This document shows positions 1-10,859 of a stretch of DNA of 64,000 nucleotides, in pieces. The position numbers were made by a program, and so were the translations under genes. The first letter of the stretch is position 1; every line of letters begins with the position of its first letter. Origin of the DNA: Nocardioides sp. SLBN-35. GTDB lineage: Bacteria; Actinomycetota; Actinomycetes; Propionibacteriales; Nocardioidaceae. A model generated the notes under the pieces. The model did no database searches and was not told the origin of the DNA. It worked only from the letters and a program-made list of their open reading frames with translations. Location of the stretch: NCBI RefSeq assembly GCF_006715725.1, contig NZ_VFNU01000001.1:682001-746000 (forward strand), written 5' to 3'.

Positions 1-1410
1 ACTGACGAGCGGATCCGGGTGGCGTCCCGGGTGCCTTACTGGTACGCCGAGCGGCTCGGCTCGGCGCTGTCGGCGGTGATGGTCCCCGGCGACGCGCCCG
101 CCGCGGACGCCCTGCTCTCCCGGCTGCGCCGGATCCCGGGCCACCTCGACGCGGCGCGCGCCAACCTGGGTGAGGACGTGCCGCGGGTGTGGGCCGAGAT
201 GGGGGAGACCGCCGCCCGGGGGCTGGCGGGCTTCCTCGCGACCGCGGTCCCCGAGTACGTCACGGGCCTGCCGCCGGCGCTGGCCGGCGACGTCGCCGCG
301 GCCGCCGTGGCCGCGGGGTCCGCGGTCGAGGAGTTCGCCGACTTCTCCGGCGCCCTGGCTGAGCGCGCCACCGGCCGGTGGCAGGCCGGGACGGCGTACG
401 TCGATCTGCTGCTGCGCGAGGTCCACCACCTCGACCTCGACGCCGCGGAGCTGACGGCCCTGGGCCGCGAGCGGGTGGACTCCGACGAGGCGGCCCTGGT
501 CGCGTTCGCCGCGGCCCGGGACCCGCGCCGCGACTGGCGCGAGCAGATCGAGGCGATCAAGGACGACCACCCCGAGCCGGCCGCGCTCCTCGACGCCTAC
601 GGCGCCGCGACGCGCGCGGTGCGGCGGCACACCGCCGAGGCGGGCCTGCTCAGCCTCCCGGAGGGCGAGGAGTGCGTGCTGGACTGGGTCCCGGCGTACC
701 GCCGCGAGAGCCTGCCGCTCGGCGAGATGGCGCCGAGCGCGCCATACGCCGCCGGCCTGCGCAGCGAGTTCCGGATCACGCCGACCGACCCGCGCCTCGC
801 GGCGGAGCGACGCCGCGGGCACGCGCGCGAGAACAGCCACGTCTTCATCGCCTCGATCGCCGGGCACGAGACCTATCCGGGCCACCACCTCCAGGCGGTG
901 CACCACAAGCTCGGCACCGAGCGTGGCTCGGTGCTGCGCTTCGTGCAGTCGCCGCAGTTCGTCGAGGGCTGGGGCCTGTATGTCGAGGACCTGCTCGAGG
1001 AGTCGGGCTTCATGGCCGACGACGGGGTGCGGCTGTTCAAGCGGCGCAACGCACTGTGGCGGGCGCTGCGGATCGTCATCGACGTCGGGCTGCACACCGG
1101 GACCCTGAGCGAGGCCGAGGCCGTGGCGCTGCTGGTCGAGCGGGCCGGCATGGAGCAGCACCTGGCCGCCGGGGAGGTGCGCCGCTACCTGCGCCACGAC
1201 AACCCGACCTACCCCTCGAGCTATGTCCTGGGTCGTGACGCGCTGCACGCCGTCCGGGCCGAGGCGCGGGCGCGGGCCGGGAGCGGGTTCCGGCTGCGGG
1301 CCTTCCACGACGAGCTGCTCTCCCACGGCTCGCCGCCGGTCGCGCTGGTGGCCGCCGTGCTGCGCGGTCGAGCCTCCGGGGCCGGTCCGCACGGAGAACC
1401 ATTGACGTGA
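1..1410 (+). CDS. DUF885 family putative metallohydrolase (5' end outside window)
   Basis: The reading frame is open from the first base, so the N-terminus lies upstream; a GTG at 19 is possible but the product would then be short (463 aa against roughly 550 for the family and 551 for the paralogue at 8153). Visible DUF885 hallmarks are the zinc-site-like GHETYPGHHLQ near base 860, then EGWGLYVEDL and a C-terminal helical region. The family has an HExxH-like/gluzincin-type arrangement and is presumed hydrolytic, but few members have known substrates. It precedes an oligopeptide-type importer by about 100 bp, and a second DUF885 gene closes the same operon, so it probably processes the imported compound in the cytoplasm; no signal peptide can be judged because the start is missing. 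Family assignment is firm, function is inferred. Confidence 0.85.
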   Translation, partial: TDERIRVASRVPYWYAERLGSALSAVMVPGDAPAADALLSRLRRIPGHLDAARANLGEDVPRVWAEMGETAARGLAGFLATAVPEYVTGLPPALAGDVAAAAVAAGSAVEEFADFSGALAERATGRWQAGTAYVDLLLREVHHLDLDAAELTALGRERVDSDEAALVAFAAARDPRRDWREQIEAIKDDHPEPAALLDAYGAATRAVRRHTAEAGLLSLPEGEECVLDWVPAYRRESLPLGEMAPSAPYAAGLRSEFRITPTDPRLAAERRRGHARENSHVFIASIAGHETYPGHHLQAVHHKLGTERGSVLRFVQSPQFVEGWGLYVEDLLEESGFMADDGVRLFKRRNALWRALRIVIDVGLHTGTLSEAEAVALLVERAGMEQHLAAGEVRRYLRHDNPTYPSSYVLGRDALHAVRAEARARAGSGFRLRAFHDELLSHGSPPVALVAAVLRGRASGAGPHGEPLT

Positions 1411-1507
1411 GACGAATCACGGTGTTTAGTGACGCAAAAGTCTGTTCACTGCACCACAACCCGGGCCACGGTGGGCCATGCCCCTCTGCCCAGCTGGGAG
1501 GAAGACC

Positions 1508-3103
1508 ATGAAGCGCACGTTCACCCCTCGGCGGCTCATCGGAGCCGTCATCGGGGTCGTCGTGGTCTCGGGCCTGGCGGCCTGTGGAGGCGGCGAGTCC
1601 GAGGCGGGCAGCGGTTCGGCACTGACCGTCAACACCTCGTTCGTCGTGAAGAGCCTGGATCCCGGTGCGGTCTACGAGCCCACGGGCAATGTCGTCGTGC
1701 ACGCGCTCTACGACACCCTGGTCACCTTCGAGGGCGACGACGTCACCACGCCGGTCCCCGACCTGGCCGAGTCCTACGAGGCCTCGCCGGACGCCACGAC
1801 GTTCACCTTCGTGCTCGACCCCGACGCCGTGTTCTCCGACGGCAGCCCGGTCACCTCCGCCGACGTCGTCTTCAGCCTCAACCGGCTCAAGAACCTCAAG
1901 GGCAGCGCCGCGGCGATCGTCACCAACCTCAGCTTCGAGGCGCCCGACGAGCACACCGTGGTCGTCACCAGCTCCGTCCCGGACCCGAGCGTGCCCTCGA
2001 TGCTCACCATGCCCGCGGCCGGGATCTTGAACTCCAAGGTGGCCAAGGAGCACGGCGGCGACGACAGCGCCGACGCCGCGAGCACCGACAAGCTCACCAG
2101 CTACCTCAACACCACGGCCGCCGGCAGCGGCCCCTACGTCATCGAGTCCTTCGACGCCGCCTCCCGGATCGTGTTGTCGGCGAACCCGAAGTACTGGGGC
2201 GACAAGCCCGCCTTCCCGCGGGTGGTCTTCCAGAACATGGACGTGCAGAACCAGAAGCTGACCATGTCGAAGAAGCCGGACGCCTCGGTCGCGATGGACC
2301 TGTCGGGCAGCTCGCTCGACGGACTGCCCAGTGAGCTGCAGCAGACCAGCAGCCCCAACATCTACTACCAGCTGCGCCTGAGCCAGGACCCGTCGGTCAG
2401 CAAGGTCACCTCCAACAGCGACTTCGTCCAGGCGCTGCGCGCGGCCATCGACTACGACGGGATCGCGGCGATCTTCGGCGAGGGCGGCCAACCCGCGGCG
2501 GGCGACGTGCCGACGGCGTTCGCCGGCTCGCTGCCCAGCTCCGAGGCGCAGAAGCAGGACCTGGACCAGGCCAAGGCGCTGCTGGCGTCGTCCGGCGTGG
2601 GCGACACCCCGGTCAAGCTGCTCTATCCGGCGCTGACCTTCGGTGGCGTCGACCTCGGCACCATCGCGACCAAGGTCCAGGCCGACGCAGCCAGGGCCGG
2701 CATCAAGATCGAGCTCGACCCGGCGCCGATCGCGTCCTTCCTCGAGCAGCGCAAGGGCGGCAAGGTCGCCCTCAGCTTCAGCCCGCAGCAGCTCGACTAC
2801 CCGGTGGCGACCGTCGAGGTCTCCGACCTGATGCCGGGCGGTGGCGCGGCCGAGGCCGCCGGCTGGACCGAGCAGAACGCCGACCCCGAGACGGTCGCGG
2901 CGGCGCAGAAGGCGCTGTCGACCTTCGACCCGGCCGAGCAGGCGACGGCGATCCAGGACTGGCAGCGGCTGATGCTGCAGCACTCGCCGTACATCACGAT
3001 GGCCTACAACTCCGGCGTCGTGGTCGCGAGTCCCGACCTGTCCGACGCGACCTTCACCGCGGCGGGCTGGACCCTGGACGTCGCGGACATCGGGCGCAAG
3101 TAG
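1508..3103 (+). CDS. ABC transporter substrate-binding lipoprotein, family 5 (peptide/opine/nickel type)
   Basis: The 531-aa product starts at the ATG preceded by a good ribosome site (GGGAGGAAG, about 5 nt away); an in-frame ATG 30 bp upstream lacks one. The N-terminus is basic, then hydrophobic, ending in a lipobox with the lipidated Cys (SGLAACGGG), so it is an extracytoplasmic membrane-anchored receptor. The SBP_bac_5 fold is recognisable from GNVVVHALYDTLVTF, the VFSDGSPVTSADVVFSL segment and GSGPYVIESFD. It delivers ligand to the two permeases that follow directly. Family 5 proteins bind oligopeptides, opines, glycosides or nickel; the flanking DUF885 and LLM genes argue against nickel, but the ligand cannot be read from the sequence. 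Confidence 0.93.
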   Translation: MKRTFTPRRLIGAVIGVVVVSGLAACGGGESEAGSGSALTVNTSFVVKSLDPGAVYEPTGNVVVHALYDTLVTFEGDDVTTPVPDLAESYEASPDATTFTFVLDPDAVFSDGSPVTSADVVFSLNRLKNLKGSAAAIVTNLSFEAPDEHTVVVTSSVPDPSVPSMLTMPAAGILNSKVAKEHGGDDSADAASTDKLTSYLNTTAAGSGPYVIESFDAASRIVLSANPKYWGDKPAFPRVVFQNMDVQNQKLTMSKKPDASVAMDLSGSSLDGLPSELQQTSSPNIYYQLRLSQDPSVSKVTSNSDFVQALRAAIDYDGIAAIFGEGGQPAAGDVPTAFAGSLPSSEAQKQDLDQAKALLASSGVGDTPVKLLYPALTFGGVDLGTIATKVQADAARAGIKIELDPAPIASFLEQRKGGKVALSFSPQQLDYPVATVEVSDLMPGGGAAEAAGWTEQNADPETVAAAQKALSTFDPAEQATAIQDWQRLMLQHSPYITMAYNSGVVVASPDLSDATFTAAGWTLDVADIGRK

Positions 3104-4207
3104 GTGGTGGCAGGCGGACGGGCGGCGCCTCCGAGCACGGGGGAGAGCGCCGCCACGACGGCCCGGACCGTGGTCGTCCACCGGCACCGCGGCCGGCTGG
3201 CCCGGTTCGTCGTACGCAAGCTGCTGATCACGCTCGGCCTGCTGCTCGGCGTCACCGTGGTGACCTTCCTGCTGGTGCAGCTGGTCCCAGGTGACCCGAC
3301 GACGACGAACCTCTCGGAGTCGGCGCAGAACGACCCTGCGGTGGTCGCCGCCTACCGGGCGAAGTGGGGGCTCGACCAGCCGATGGTCGTGCAGTACCTC
3401 ACCTATCTCGGCAACCTGCTCAAGGGCGACCTGGGGATCTCGCAGAGCACCGGCAACACCGTCGCCGGTGATCTGGGCCGCTACGTGCCGGCGACCCTGG
3501 AGATCGCGCTGCCGGCCATGACCCTGTCGCTGGTGATCAGCGTCGTCGTCGGCATGTGGGCGGCCGTCCGCAAGGACCGCGCCGCCGACCACACCGTGCG
3601 CGGGGTCGCCCTGGTGGGGCTCTCCACGCCGTCATTCTGGCTCGCGATCCTGGCGCTGTACGTCTTCTTCTACATCCTCGGGATCGCGCCGAACGGCGGC
3701 CGGCTCAGCGTCCAGTACGTCCCCCCGGACAAGATCACCGGGATGTACACCGTGGACGCGCTGCTGACCGGCCGGCCCGAGGTCTTCTGGGACGCGGTCG
3801 CCCACCTGGCGCTCCCCGTGCTGGTGCTGACCTGCCTGACGGTGTCGGCCCTGATCCGCTTCGTGCGCTCCGCGATGCTCGAGGTGCTCGACCAGGACTA
3901 CGTCAAGGCGGCGACGGCCAAGGGCCTGTCCCGCTGGACCGTGCTGCGCCGCCACGTGCTGCGCGCCGGCCTGGTGCAGGTGGTGACCGTCGGCGGTCTC
4001 GCCTTCGCCTCGCTGCTGTCGGGCACCGTGCTCATCGAGCAGATCTACAGCTGGCCCGGAGTCGGCCAGTACGCCTATCGCGCCGCGGTCAACCTCGACC
4101 TCCCGGCGATCATGGGCGTGAGCCTGTTCGTGGCGCTCGTCTACACCCTGGTCAACCTGCTCGTCGACCTGCTCTACGGCGTGATCGACCCGAGGATCCG
4201 GCTATGA
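3104..4207 (+). CDS. ABC transporter permease, DppB/OppB type
   Basis: This 367-aa inner-membrane permease begins on the base after the stop codon of the receptor gene (GTG start). A hydrophilic N-terminal tail of about 35 residues precedes a first membrane helix (LLITLGLLLGVTVVTFLLVQ) and the typical LVPGDP motif. The cytoplasmic EAA-like loop, DYVKAATAKGLSRWTVLRRHV, docks the ATPases. A C-terminal LLYGVIDPRIRL is characteristic of DppB-type permeases. It pairs with the DppC-type permease, whose ATG overlaps its stop (ATGA), so translation is probably coupled. The extended N-terminus suggests the true start could be somewhat downstream, but the directly abutting GTG is the simplest choice. 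Confidence 0.93.
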   Translation: MVAGGRAAPPSTGESAATTARTVVVHRHRGRLARFVVRKLLITLGLLLGVTVVTFLLVQLVPGDPTTTNLSESAQNDPAVVAAYRAKWGLDQPMVVQYLTYLGNLLKGDLGISQSTGNTVAGDLGRYVPATLEIALPAMTLSLVISVVVGMWAAVRKDRAADHTVRGVALVGLSTPSFWLAILALYVFFYILGIAPNGGRLSVQYVPPDKITGMYTVDALLTGRPEVFWDAVAHLALPVLVLTCLTVSALIRFVRSAMLEVLDQDYVKAATAKGLSRWTVLRRHVLRAGLVQVVTVGGLAFASLLSGTVLIEQIYSWPGVGQYAYRAAVNLDLPAIMGVSLFVALVYTLVNLLVDLLYGVIDPRIRL

Positions 4208-5147
4208 CCCTCCCCGACCCGACGCCGGACGCCGTGAGCCCCAGCCCCGCCGCCCTGGCGGACCCGGCGAGCGACGCGGCGCTGGCGCCCCGGCGCTGGC
4301 TCGGGCTGCGGCGGGGCGCGGCCGGAGCGAGGGCCAGGCGAACCCGGTGGCGCGGCCTGACCCTTCTCGCCGCGGTGATCCTCGCAGGCTGGACTCTGGC
4401 CGCCCTCCTGGCGCCGGTGATCGCGCCGTACGACCCCCTGGAGCAGGTCGGGACGTACTACTCGCCGCCGTCCGGCGCACACTGGTTCGGCACCGACCAG
4501 CTGGGACGCGACGTGCTCAGCCGGGTGATCTACGGCGCGCGGCTGTCCCTGCCGCTCGCCGTGGTGATCGTGGCCCTCGCGCTCGCCCTCGGTGGCACCC
4601 TCGGCCTGGTCGCGGGCTACGTCGGCCGCGGGGTCGACGAGGCGCTGATGAGGCTGACCGACCTGGTCTTCGCGTTCCCCCAGATCATCTTGGCGATGGC
4701 GGTCTCCGCGGCCTTCGGGCCGAGCACCCGCAATGCCGTGCTGGCGCTGGTGATCGTGTCGTGGCCGATCTACGCCCGGGTGGTGCGCAGCGCGGTGCTC
4801 TCCATCAGGGGCTCGGACTTCCTCCAGGCCTCGCGGATGCTCGGCGTGGGGCCGTGGACGGCGCTGCGCCGCGACGTCGTACCCAACAGCGTGGGTCCGT
4901 CGGTCGTCCTGGGCAGCCTCGAGCTGGGCAATGCAGTGCTGCTCCTGGCCTCGCTGTCGTTCCTCGGCCTCGGGCCGCGCCCACCGGCCCCCGAGTGGGG
5001 AGCGATGATCGCGGCCGGGTCCACCGACCTGTCGAAGTGGTGGGTCAGCATCATCCCCGGCATCGCGATCCTGACCACGGTGCTCGCGTTCAACATGCTC
5101 GGCGACGCGATCCGCGACTGGCTGGATCCGAGAAACCGGAGTGCCCG

Positions 5148-5151
<4 letters not shown>
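4204..5151 (+). CDS. ABC transporter permease, DppC/OppC type
   Basis: The 315-aa product starts at the ATG overlapping the previous stop. A 45-residue Pro/Ala/Arg-rich tail is followed by the first membrane helix and the conserved region APYDPLEQ with HWFGTDQLGRDVLSRVIYGARLS, diagnostic of DppC-type permeases. The EAA loop SDFLQASRMLGVGPWTALRR is present, and the end ML GDAIRDWLDPR is typical. It forms the heterodimeric channel with the preceding permease. A longer open frame extends upstream inside the previous gene but has no permease similarity, so the overlapping ATG is the start. The 3' end overlaps the next ATG by 4 bp. Confidence 0.93.
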
Positions 5152-6143
<992 letters not shown>

Positions 6144-6168
6144 GATGGGACGTGAGGAAGGAAGCGCC

Positions 6169-7125
6169 GTGAGCCTGCTCGACGTGGCCGACCTGTCGGT
6201 CGAGTTCCGCTCGCCGTCACGGGGCACCGTGCGCGCGGTGGAGGGCGTGGACCTGCAGGTCGCCGCCGGCGAGGTGCTCGGTCTGGTCGGCGAGTCGGGA
6301 TGCGGCAAGTCGTCGCTGGCCCGGGCCGCAGCCGGCCTGGCCGTGCCGAGCGGCGGCACGGTGCGCTTCGACGGCGAGCCGGTGCAGCCGGTGCGCTGGC
6401 GCCGCCGCGCGGAGAGCCAGACCCGCCTGCAGATGGTCTTCCAGGATCCGTACGGCTCGCTGAACCCGCGGCGTACGGTCGGCTCGCAGATCCTCGACGG
6501 GATCCCGGCCTCGGTGACGGGAGCGCAACGTGCGGAGCGCGTTGCGGACCTGCTGTCCCGGGTCGGCATGTCGCCGGACGCGGCCCGGCGCTTCCCCCAC
6601 CAGTTCTCCGGCGGACAGCGCCAGCGGTTGGCGATCGCCCGTGCGCTGGCAGCGGAGCCGCGACTGATCATCGCCGACGAGCCCGTCACCGCGCTCGACG
6701 CCTCGGCCCAGGCCCAGGTGGTCTCCCTGCTGCTGTCGCTGGTGCGGGACCTCGACGTCGGCCTGCTGTTCATCTCCCACGACCTGGCCCTGGTCCACGA
6801 GATCGCCGACCGTACGGCGGTCATGTACCTCGGCCGGATCGTGGAGACCGGGCCCACCCGGCAGCTGATGGCGCAGCCGCGCCATCCGTACACGCAGGCG
6901 CTGGTCCGCGCCATCCCGCAGATCTCGGCCGAGCCGAGCCTGCCGTTCGCGCTGATGGGCGAGGTGCCGGACGGCGCGAACATCCCCGCCGGCTGCCGGT
7001 TCAGCCCGCGCTGCGCGTACAGCACCGACCAGTGCCGCACCGAGCCGGCGCTGCGGCCGGCCGTGGACAGCGTCGTGGCCTGCTGGCGGGCCGAGGAGAT
7101 CGCATCGATGGGAGCACCGACATGA
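6169..7125 (+). CDS. ABC transporter ATP-binding protein, DppF/OppF type
   Basis: The second ATPase of the importer is 318 aa. It has Walker A GESGCGKSSL, signature FSGGQRQR, Walker B LIIADEPVTALDAS and switch ISHDLALV, plus the C-terminal oligopeptide motif with paired Cys (AGCRFSPRCAYSTDQC). I chose the GTG because GGAAGGAA lies about 5 nt upstream; an in-frame ATG at 6145 would add eight residues (MGREEGSA) and is the alternative. Two different ATPases in a row are typical of peptide-type importers. The 3' end overlaps the next ATG by 4 bp, so the oxidoreductase is translationally coupled to the transporter. Confidence 0.93.
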   Translation: MSLLDVADLSVEFRSPSRGTVRAVEGVDLQVAAGEVLGLVGESGCGKSSLARAAAGLAVPSGGTVRFDGEPVQPVRWRRRAESQTRLQMVFQDPYGSLNPRRTVGSQILDGIPASVTGAQRAERVADLLSRVGMSPDAARRFPHQFSGGQRQRLAIARALAAEPRLIIADEPVTALDASAQAQVVSLLLSLVRDLDVGLLFISHDLALVHEIADRTAVMYLGRIVETGPTRQLMAQPRHPYTQALVRAIPQISAEPSLPFALMGEVPDGANIPAGCRFSPRCAYSTDQCRTEPALRPAVDSVVACWRAEEIASMGAPT

Positions 7126-8156
7126 CGACCGGCTCGCCGGGGGCCCGGTTCAGCCTGGGCATCCAGACCGACAAGTCGACGGAGCAGTACGAGGAGATCG
7201 CCCGGGTCGCGGAGGATCTCGGCTTCGACGGCGTGAGCGTCTTCGCCGACCTCGGCTTCCAGCCGCCGCTGCCGTCGCTGCTCGCCGCGGCACGGGTCAC
7301 TGACCGGCTCAACCTCGGCACAGCCTGCCTGAACAGCACCCTGCTGCACCCGGTGGAGATCGCCGGACAGATCGCGGTGCTCGACGAGGCGTCGGCCGGC
7401 CGCGCGTACTGGGGCCTGACCCGCGGCGCGTGGCTGGGCCAGATCGGCCTGGCGGCGCCGTCCTCGATGGCGGCGATGGCCGAGGCGGTCGAGGTGGTCC
7501 GACTGCTGCTCGACGGCGACGACCGAGGCTTCGCGGGCGAGCACTTCCGGATCGAGCCGGGCTTCCGGCTGCGCTACCGGCTTCCCGAGCGTCCGCCGCC
7601 GCTGCTGCTCGGCGTCTGGGGTCCGCGCGGCGCCACCATCGCGGGCCGGTACGCCGACGAGGTCAAGCTCGGCGGCTGCGCCAACCCGGCGATGGTGAGC
7701 CTGATGGCATCCTGGCTGGCTCCGGCGGCCACCGCCGCCGGGCGTCCCGCCGACGCCGTCGGCGTCGTGGCCGGCGCCGTGACCGTGGTCGACCACGACC
7801 GCGAGCTCGCCCGCAGGCTGGGGCGTGCGGAGGTCGCGATGTACCTCGACGTGGTCGCGGGCTTCGACCGCACCGTGGCCGTCGACCCCGAGCTGCTCGA
7901 CCGGCTGCGCGGCCATCTCGCCGAGGGCGACCACGACGCGGCCGGTCGGCTGATCCCCGACGACGTCCTCGACCTGTTCAGTCTCTGCGGGACGCCCGGC
8001 GAGATCGCCGAGCACGCCGCCGCGCTGGTGGCGGCCGGGGCGACCCGGGTCGAGTTCGGCACGCCGCACGGACTGACCGGGCTGGGCGGCATCCGGCTGC
8101 TCGGTCGCGAGGTGCTCCCGGCGCTGCGCGCGTTGACTGCGGGCGCCGCCGGATGA
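7122..8156 (+). CDS. LLM-class (bacterial luciferase-like) F420- or FMN-dependent oxidoreductase
   Basis: The 344-aa TIM-barrel flavin-family protein resembles the methylene-tetrahydromethanopterin-reductase-like branch common in actinomycetes. Visible features are the N-terminal strand FSLGIQTD, the LGTACLNSTLLHPVEIAGQIAVLDEAS segment, a glycine-rich RAYWGLTRGAW and the C-terminal FSLCGTPGEIAEHAAALVAAGATRVEFG. Members use F420 or FMN to oxidise or reduce small molecules. Its coding sequence overlaps both neighbours by 4 bp, which places it firmly in the importer/hydrolase operon, so it probably acts on the imported compound. Cofactor and reaction are not determinable here. Confidence 0.87.
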   Translation: MTTGSPGARFSLGIQTDKSTEQYEEIARVAEDLGFDGVSVFADLGFQPPLPSLLAAARVTDRLNLGTACLNSTLLHPVEIAGQIAVLDEASAGRAYWGLTRGAWLGQIGLAAPSSMAAMAEAVEVVRLLLDGDDRGFAGEHFRIEPGFRLRYRLPERPPPLLLGVWGPRGATIAGRYADEVKLGGCANPAMVSLMASWLAPAATAAGRPADAVGVVAGAVTVVDHDRELARRLGRAEVAMYLDVVAGFDRTVAVDPELLDRLRGHLAEGDHDAAGRLIPDDVLDLFSLCGTPGEIAEHAAALVAAGATRVEFGTPHGLTGLGGIRLLGREVLPALRALTAGAAG

Positions 8157-9808
8157 GCGGGTCCCCGTCCTGGGCCGCGGCCGACGCCTACCTGGACGCG
8201 CGCGCCGCGGTCGATCCCGCCGCGGCGCAGGCGCGCGGCGACGACGTCGACCTGCTGCTCCCCGACCTGACCTGGGACGGCTTCACCGCCCGGGACGCGG
8301 CCGACCGCTCGGCACGTGCCGCCCTGCCCCCGCGGCCGGACGACGCGCTGGGCCGGGCCCTCGCCGAGCGTCTCGACTCCGAGATCGCGCTGTACGACGC
8401 CGGGTTCACCACCACCCTGCTGGCGCCCCTCGCGACGCCTGTGCACCGGCTGCGCGAGGTCTTCGACGACCTGCCCGACCACTCCGAGCAGGACTGGGCC
8501 CGCATCTCCACCCACCTGGCGGCGGCCGCGCAGGGGTACGCCGACTACGGCCGGACCCTGCTCCGTTCCGCCCGGGCCGGTGGGCGGGCCGCCGTACGAC
8601 AGGTGGGCACGGTCGCCGACCAGGTGGCCTCGTGGATCGACCCCGCGGGCACCGACTTCTACCGGGCGCTGGTCGCCCGGCACGACGGCGACCCGACCCT
8701 GCACGGCGAGCTGGTGGCGCGGGCGGACCAGGTCTCGGCCGCGGCCGACGGGCTGGTCGGCCTGCTGCGGACCGAGCTGGCGCCGCTGGCCACCCCCACC
8801 GACGCCGTCGGCGCCGAGCTGTACCGGGTGACCGCGGGTGCCTTCCTCGGCGCCGAGATCGATCCCGCGGAGCTCTACGACTACGGCTGGTCGGAGCTCG
8901 CCCGGCTGCATGCCGCCGCCGCGGCGCTCGGGCACCGCCTGACGGGGGAGCGCGAGCCGGCTGCCGCCCGGCTGGCCCTGGACGCGCGTCCCGGCGCCTC
9001 GGTGCGCCCCGGCCCCGAGCTCGTGGCCTGGCTGCAGGGACGCCTCGACGAGCTCGGCGAGCGACTGGACGGAGCGTTCTTCGACATCCCCGACGCGACC
9101 CGGCGGGTGGAGGCTCGGATGGTGACGGCCGGCTCCGGCGTCATGTACTACTCGCCCCCGGACCCGGGGCTGACCCGGCCCGGCCGGGTCTGGTGGTCGG
9201 TGCCCCCGGGCACGGAGCGCGTCCCCACCTGGCGCGAGGTGAGCACGGTGCACCACGAGGGCCTGCCCGGCCACCACCTGCAGTTCGCGGTCACCATGGG
9301 CCTGCGCGACCTGCACCCCTGGCAGCGCTACCTGTGCCACGTGCACGGCTACGCCGAGGGCTGGGCGCACTATGCCGAGCAGCTCGCGCTGGACTGGGGC
9401 ATGGTGCACGAGGAGGCCGAGATCCTCGGCATCTACCAGGCCCAGCTGTGGCGCGCGGCCCGGATCGTGATCGACATCGGGCTGCACCTCGGCTTCCCGG
9501 TCCCCGCCGGCAACCCGCTGCTCACCGCTGAGCGCTGGGACCCCGAGGTCGCCACCGAGTTCCTGGCCCGGGTGGCCGGGATCGACCCGGTGACCGCGCA
9601 CTGGGAGGTGGTCCGCTACCTCGGGTGGCCCGGCCAGGCGCTGGCGTTCAAGGCCGGCGCCCGGCTGTGGACCGCCGCCCGCGACGCCCGGGCTGCGGCG
9701 TCCGGAGCGGCCTTCGACCTCAAGCAGTTCCACATGACGGCGCTGGGGCTCGGTCCGATGGGGCTGGGGCCGCTGCGCGAGACGTTGGCGAAGGAGAACC
9801 ACGCGTGA
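8153..9808 (+). CDS. DUF885 family putative metallohydrolase, full length
   Basis: The 551-aa protein is a complete paralogue of the truncated gene at the left edge. The zinc-site-like HHEGLPGHHLQ lies near residue 366 and is followed by YAEGWAHYAEQLALDWGM, both DUF885 signatures. No signal peptide or membrane segment is evident, so a cytoplasmic hydrolase is likely. The start is the ATG overlapping the LLM stop; the longer upstream open frame is a shadow of that gene. Two DUF885 proteins in one transporter operon suggest sequential or alternative cleavage of amide, ester or peptide bonds in the imported substrate; this is inference. Confidence 0.87.
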   Translation: MSGSPSWAAADAYLDARAAVDPAAAQARGDDVDLLLPDLTWDGFTARDAADRSARAALPPRPDDALGRALAERLDSEIALYDAGFTTTLLAPLATPVHRLREVFDDLPDHSEQDWARISTHLAAAAQGYADYGRTLLRSARAGGRAAVRQVGTVADQVASWIDPAGTDFYRALVARHDGDPTLHGELVARADQVSAAADGLVGLLRTELAPLATPTDAVGAELYRVTAGAFLGAEIDPAELYDYGWSELARLHAAAAALGHRLTGEREPAAARLALDARPGASVRPGPELVAWLQGRLDELGERLDGAFFDIPDATRRVEARMVTAGSGVMYYSPPDPGLTRPGRVWWSVPPGTERVPTWREVSTVHHEGLPGHHLQFAVTMGLRDLHPWQRYLCHVHGYAEGWAHYAEQLALDWGMVHEEAEILGIYQAQLWRAARIVIDIGLHLGFPVPAGNPLLTAERWDPEVATEFLARVAGIDPVTAHWEVVRYLGWPGQALAFKAGARLWTAARDARAAASGAAFDLKQFHMTALGLGPMGLGPLRETLAKENHA

Positions 9809-10215
9809 CCACGGCTATCAGGGAGACCGACGGCGAGATCGTCCGGGCGACCCGGGAGATGTACGCACGACTCGGCGACCGCGCCGGCTTCGACGCGCAT
9901 CTCCACCCCGACGTCACGATCTGGGAGTCCGACCAGCCCGGCGGGCTGATCGGGCTCGCGGACCTCGACGCCCTGCGCGACCGTCGTACGTCCGAGCCGG
10001 CACCGCCCTCGGGGCCGTTGCCCGTGGTCGAGGTCCGCGACCCGGTGGTCGACCGCTGGGAGGAGAGCGCCGTCGTCAGGTACGTGCTGCACGCCGTGGC
10101 CGTCGACGGCGAGTCGTCCTTCCGGGTGACCGACGTCCTGCAGAGGAACGGGCAGGAGTGGCTGATCGTGCACCACCACGCCGAGCAGGTCGGGGTGCCG
10201 GCGAACGCGGGATAG
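9805..10215 (+). CDS. NTF2/SnoaL-fold small protein
   Basis: This 136-aa protein starts at a GTG overlapping the DUF885 stop by 4 bp. An N-terminal helix (IVRATREMYARLGDRAGFDAHLHPDVTIWE), a GLIGLADLDALRDRR segment and a C-terminal strand pair ending QEWLIVHHHAEQV match the SnoaL-like/DUF4440 NTF2 cone fold. Such proteins act as small-molecule hydrolases, isomerases or binding proteins; the sequence does not say which. It is the last gene of the first operon; the next 100 bp hold only the start of a degraded gene. Confidence 0.75.
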   Translation: MTTAIRETDGEIVRATREMYARLGDRAGFDAHLHPDVTIWESDQPGGLIGLADLDALRDRRTSEPAPPSGPLPVVEVRDPVVDRWEESAVVRYVLHAVAVDGESSFRVTDVLQRNGQEWLIVHHHAEQVGVPANAG

Positions 10216-10289
10216 CCGCTCCCTACTCGGCGTCCAGGTCCGTGGCCGGCGCCGAGGTCATGATCAGCCGCGGCCACGCAGTCGCGTGA

Positions 10290-10812
<523 letters not shown>

Positions 10813-10859
10813 CCCCTCTGGGCGCGCTGACTCCTGGCCCACGCCGGTGAGCGTGCCGG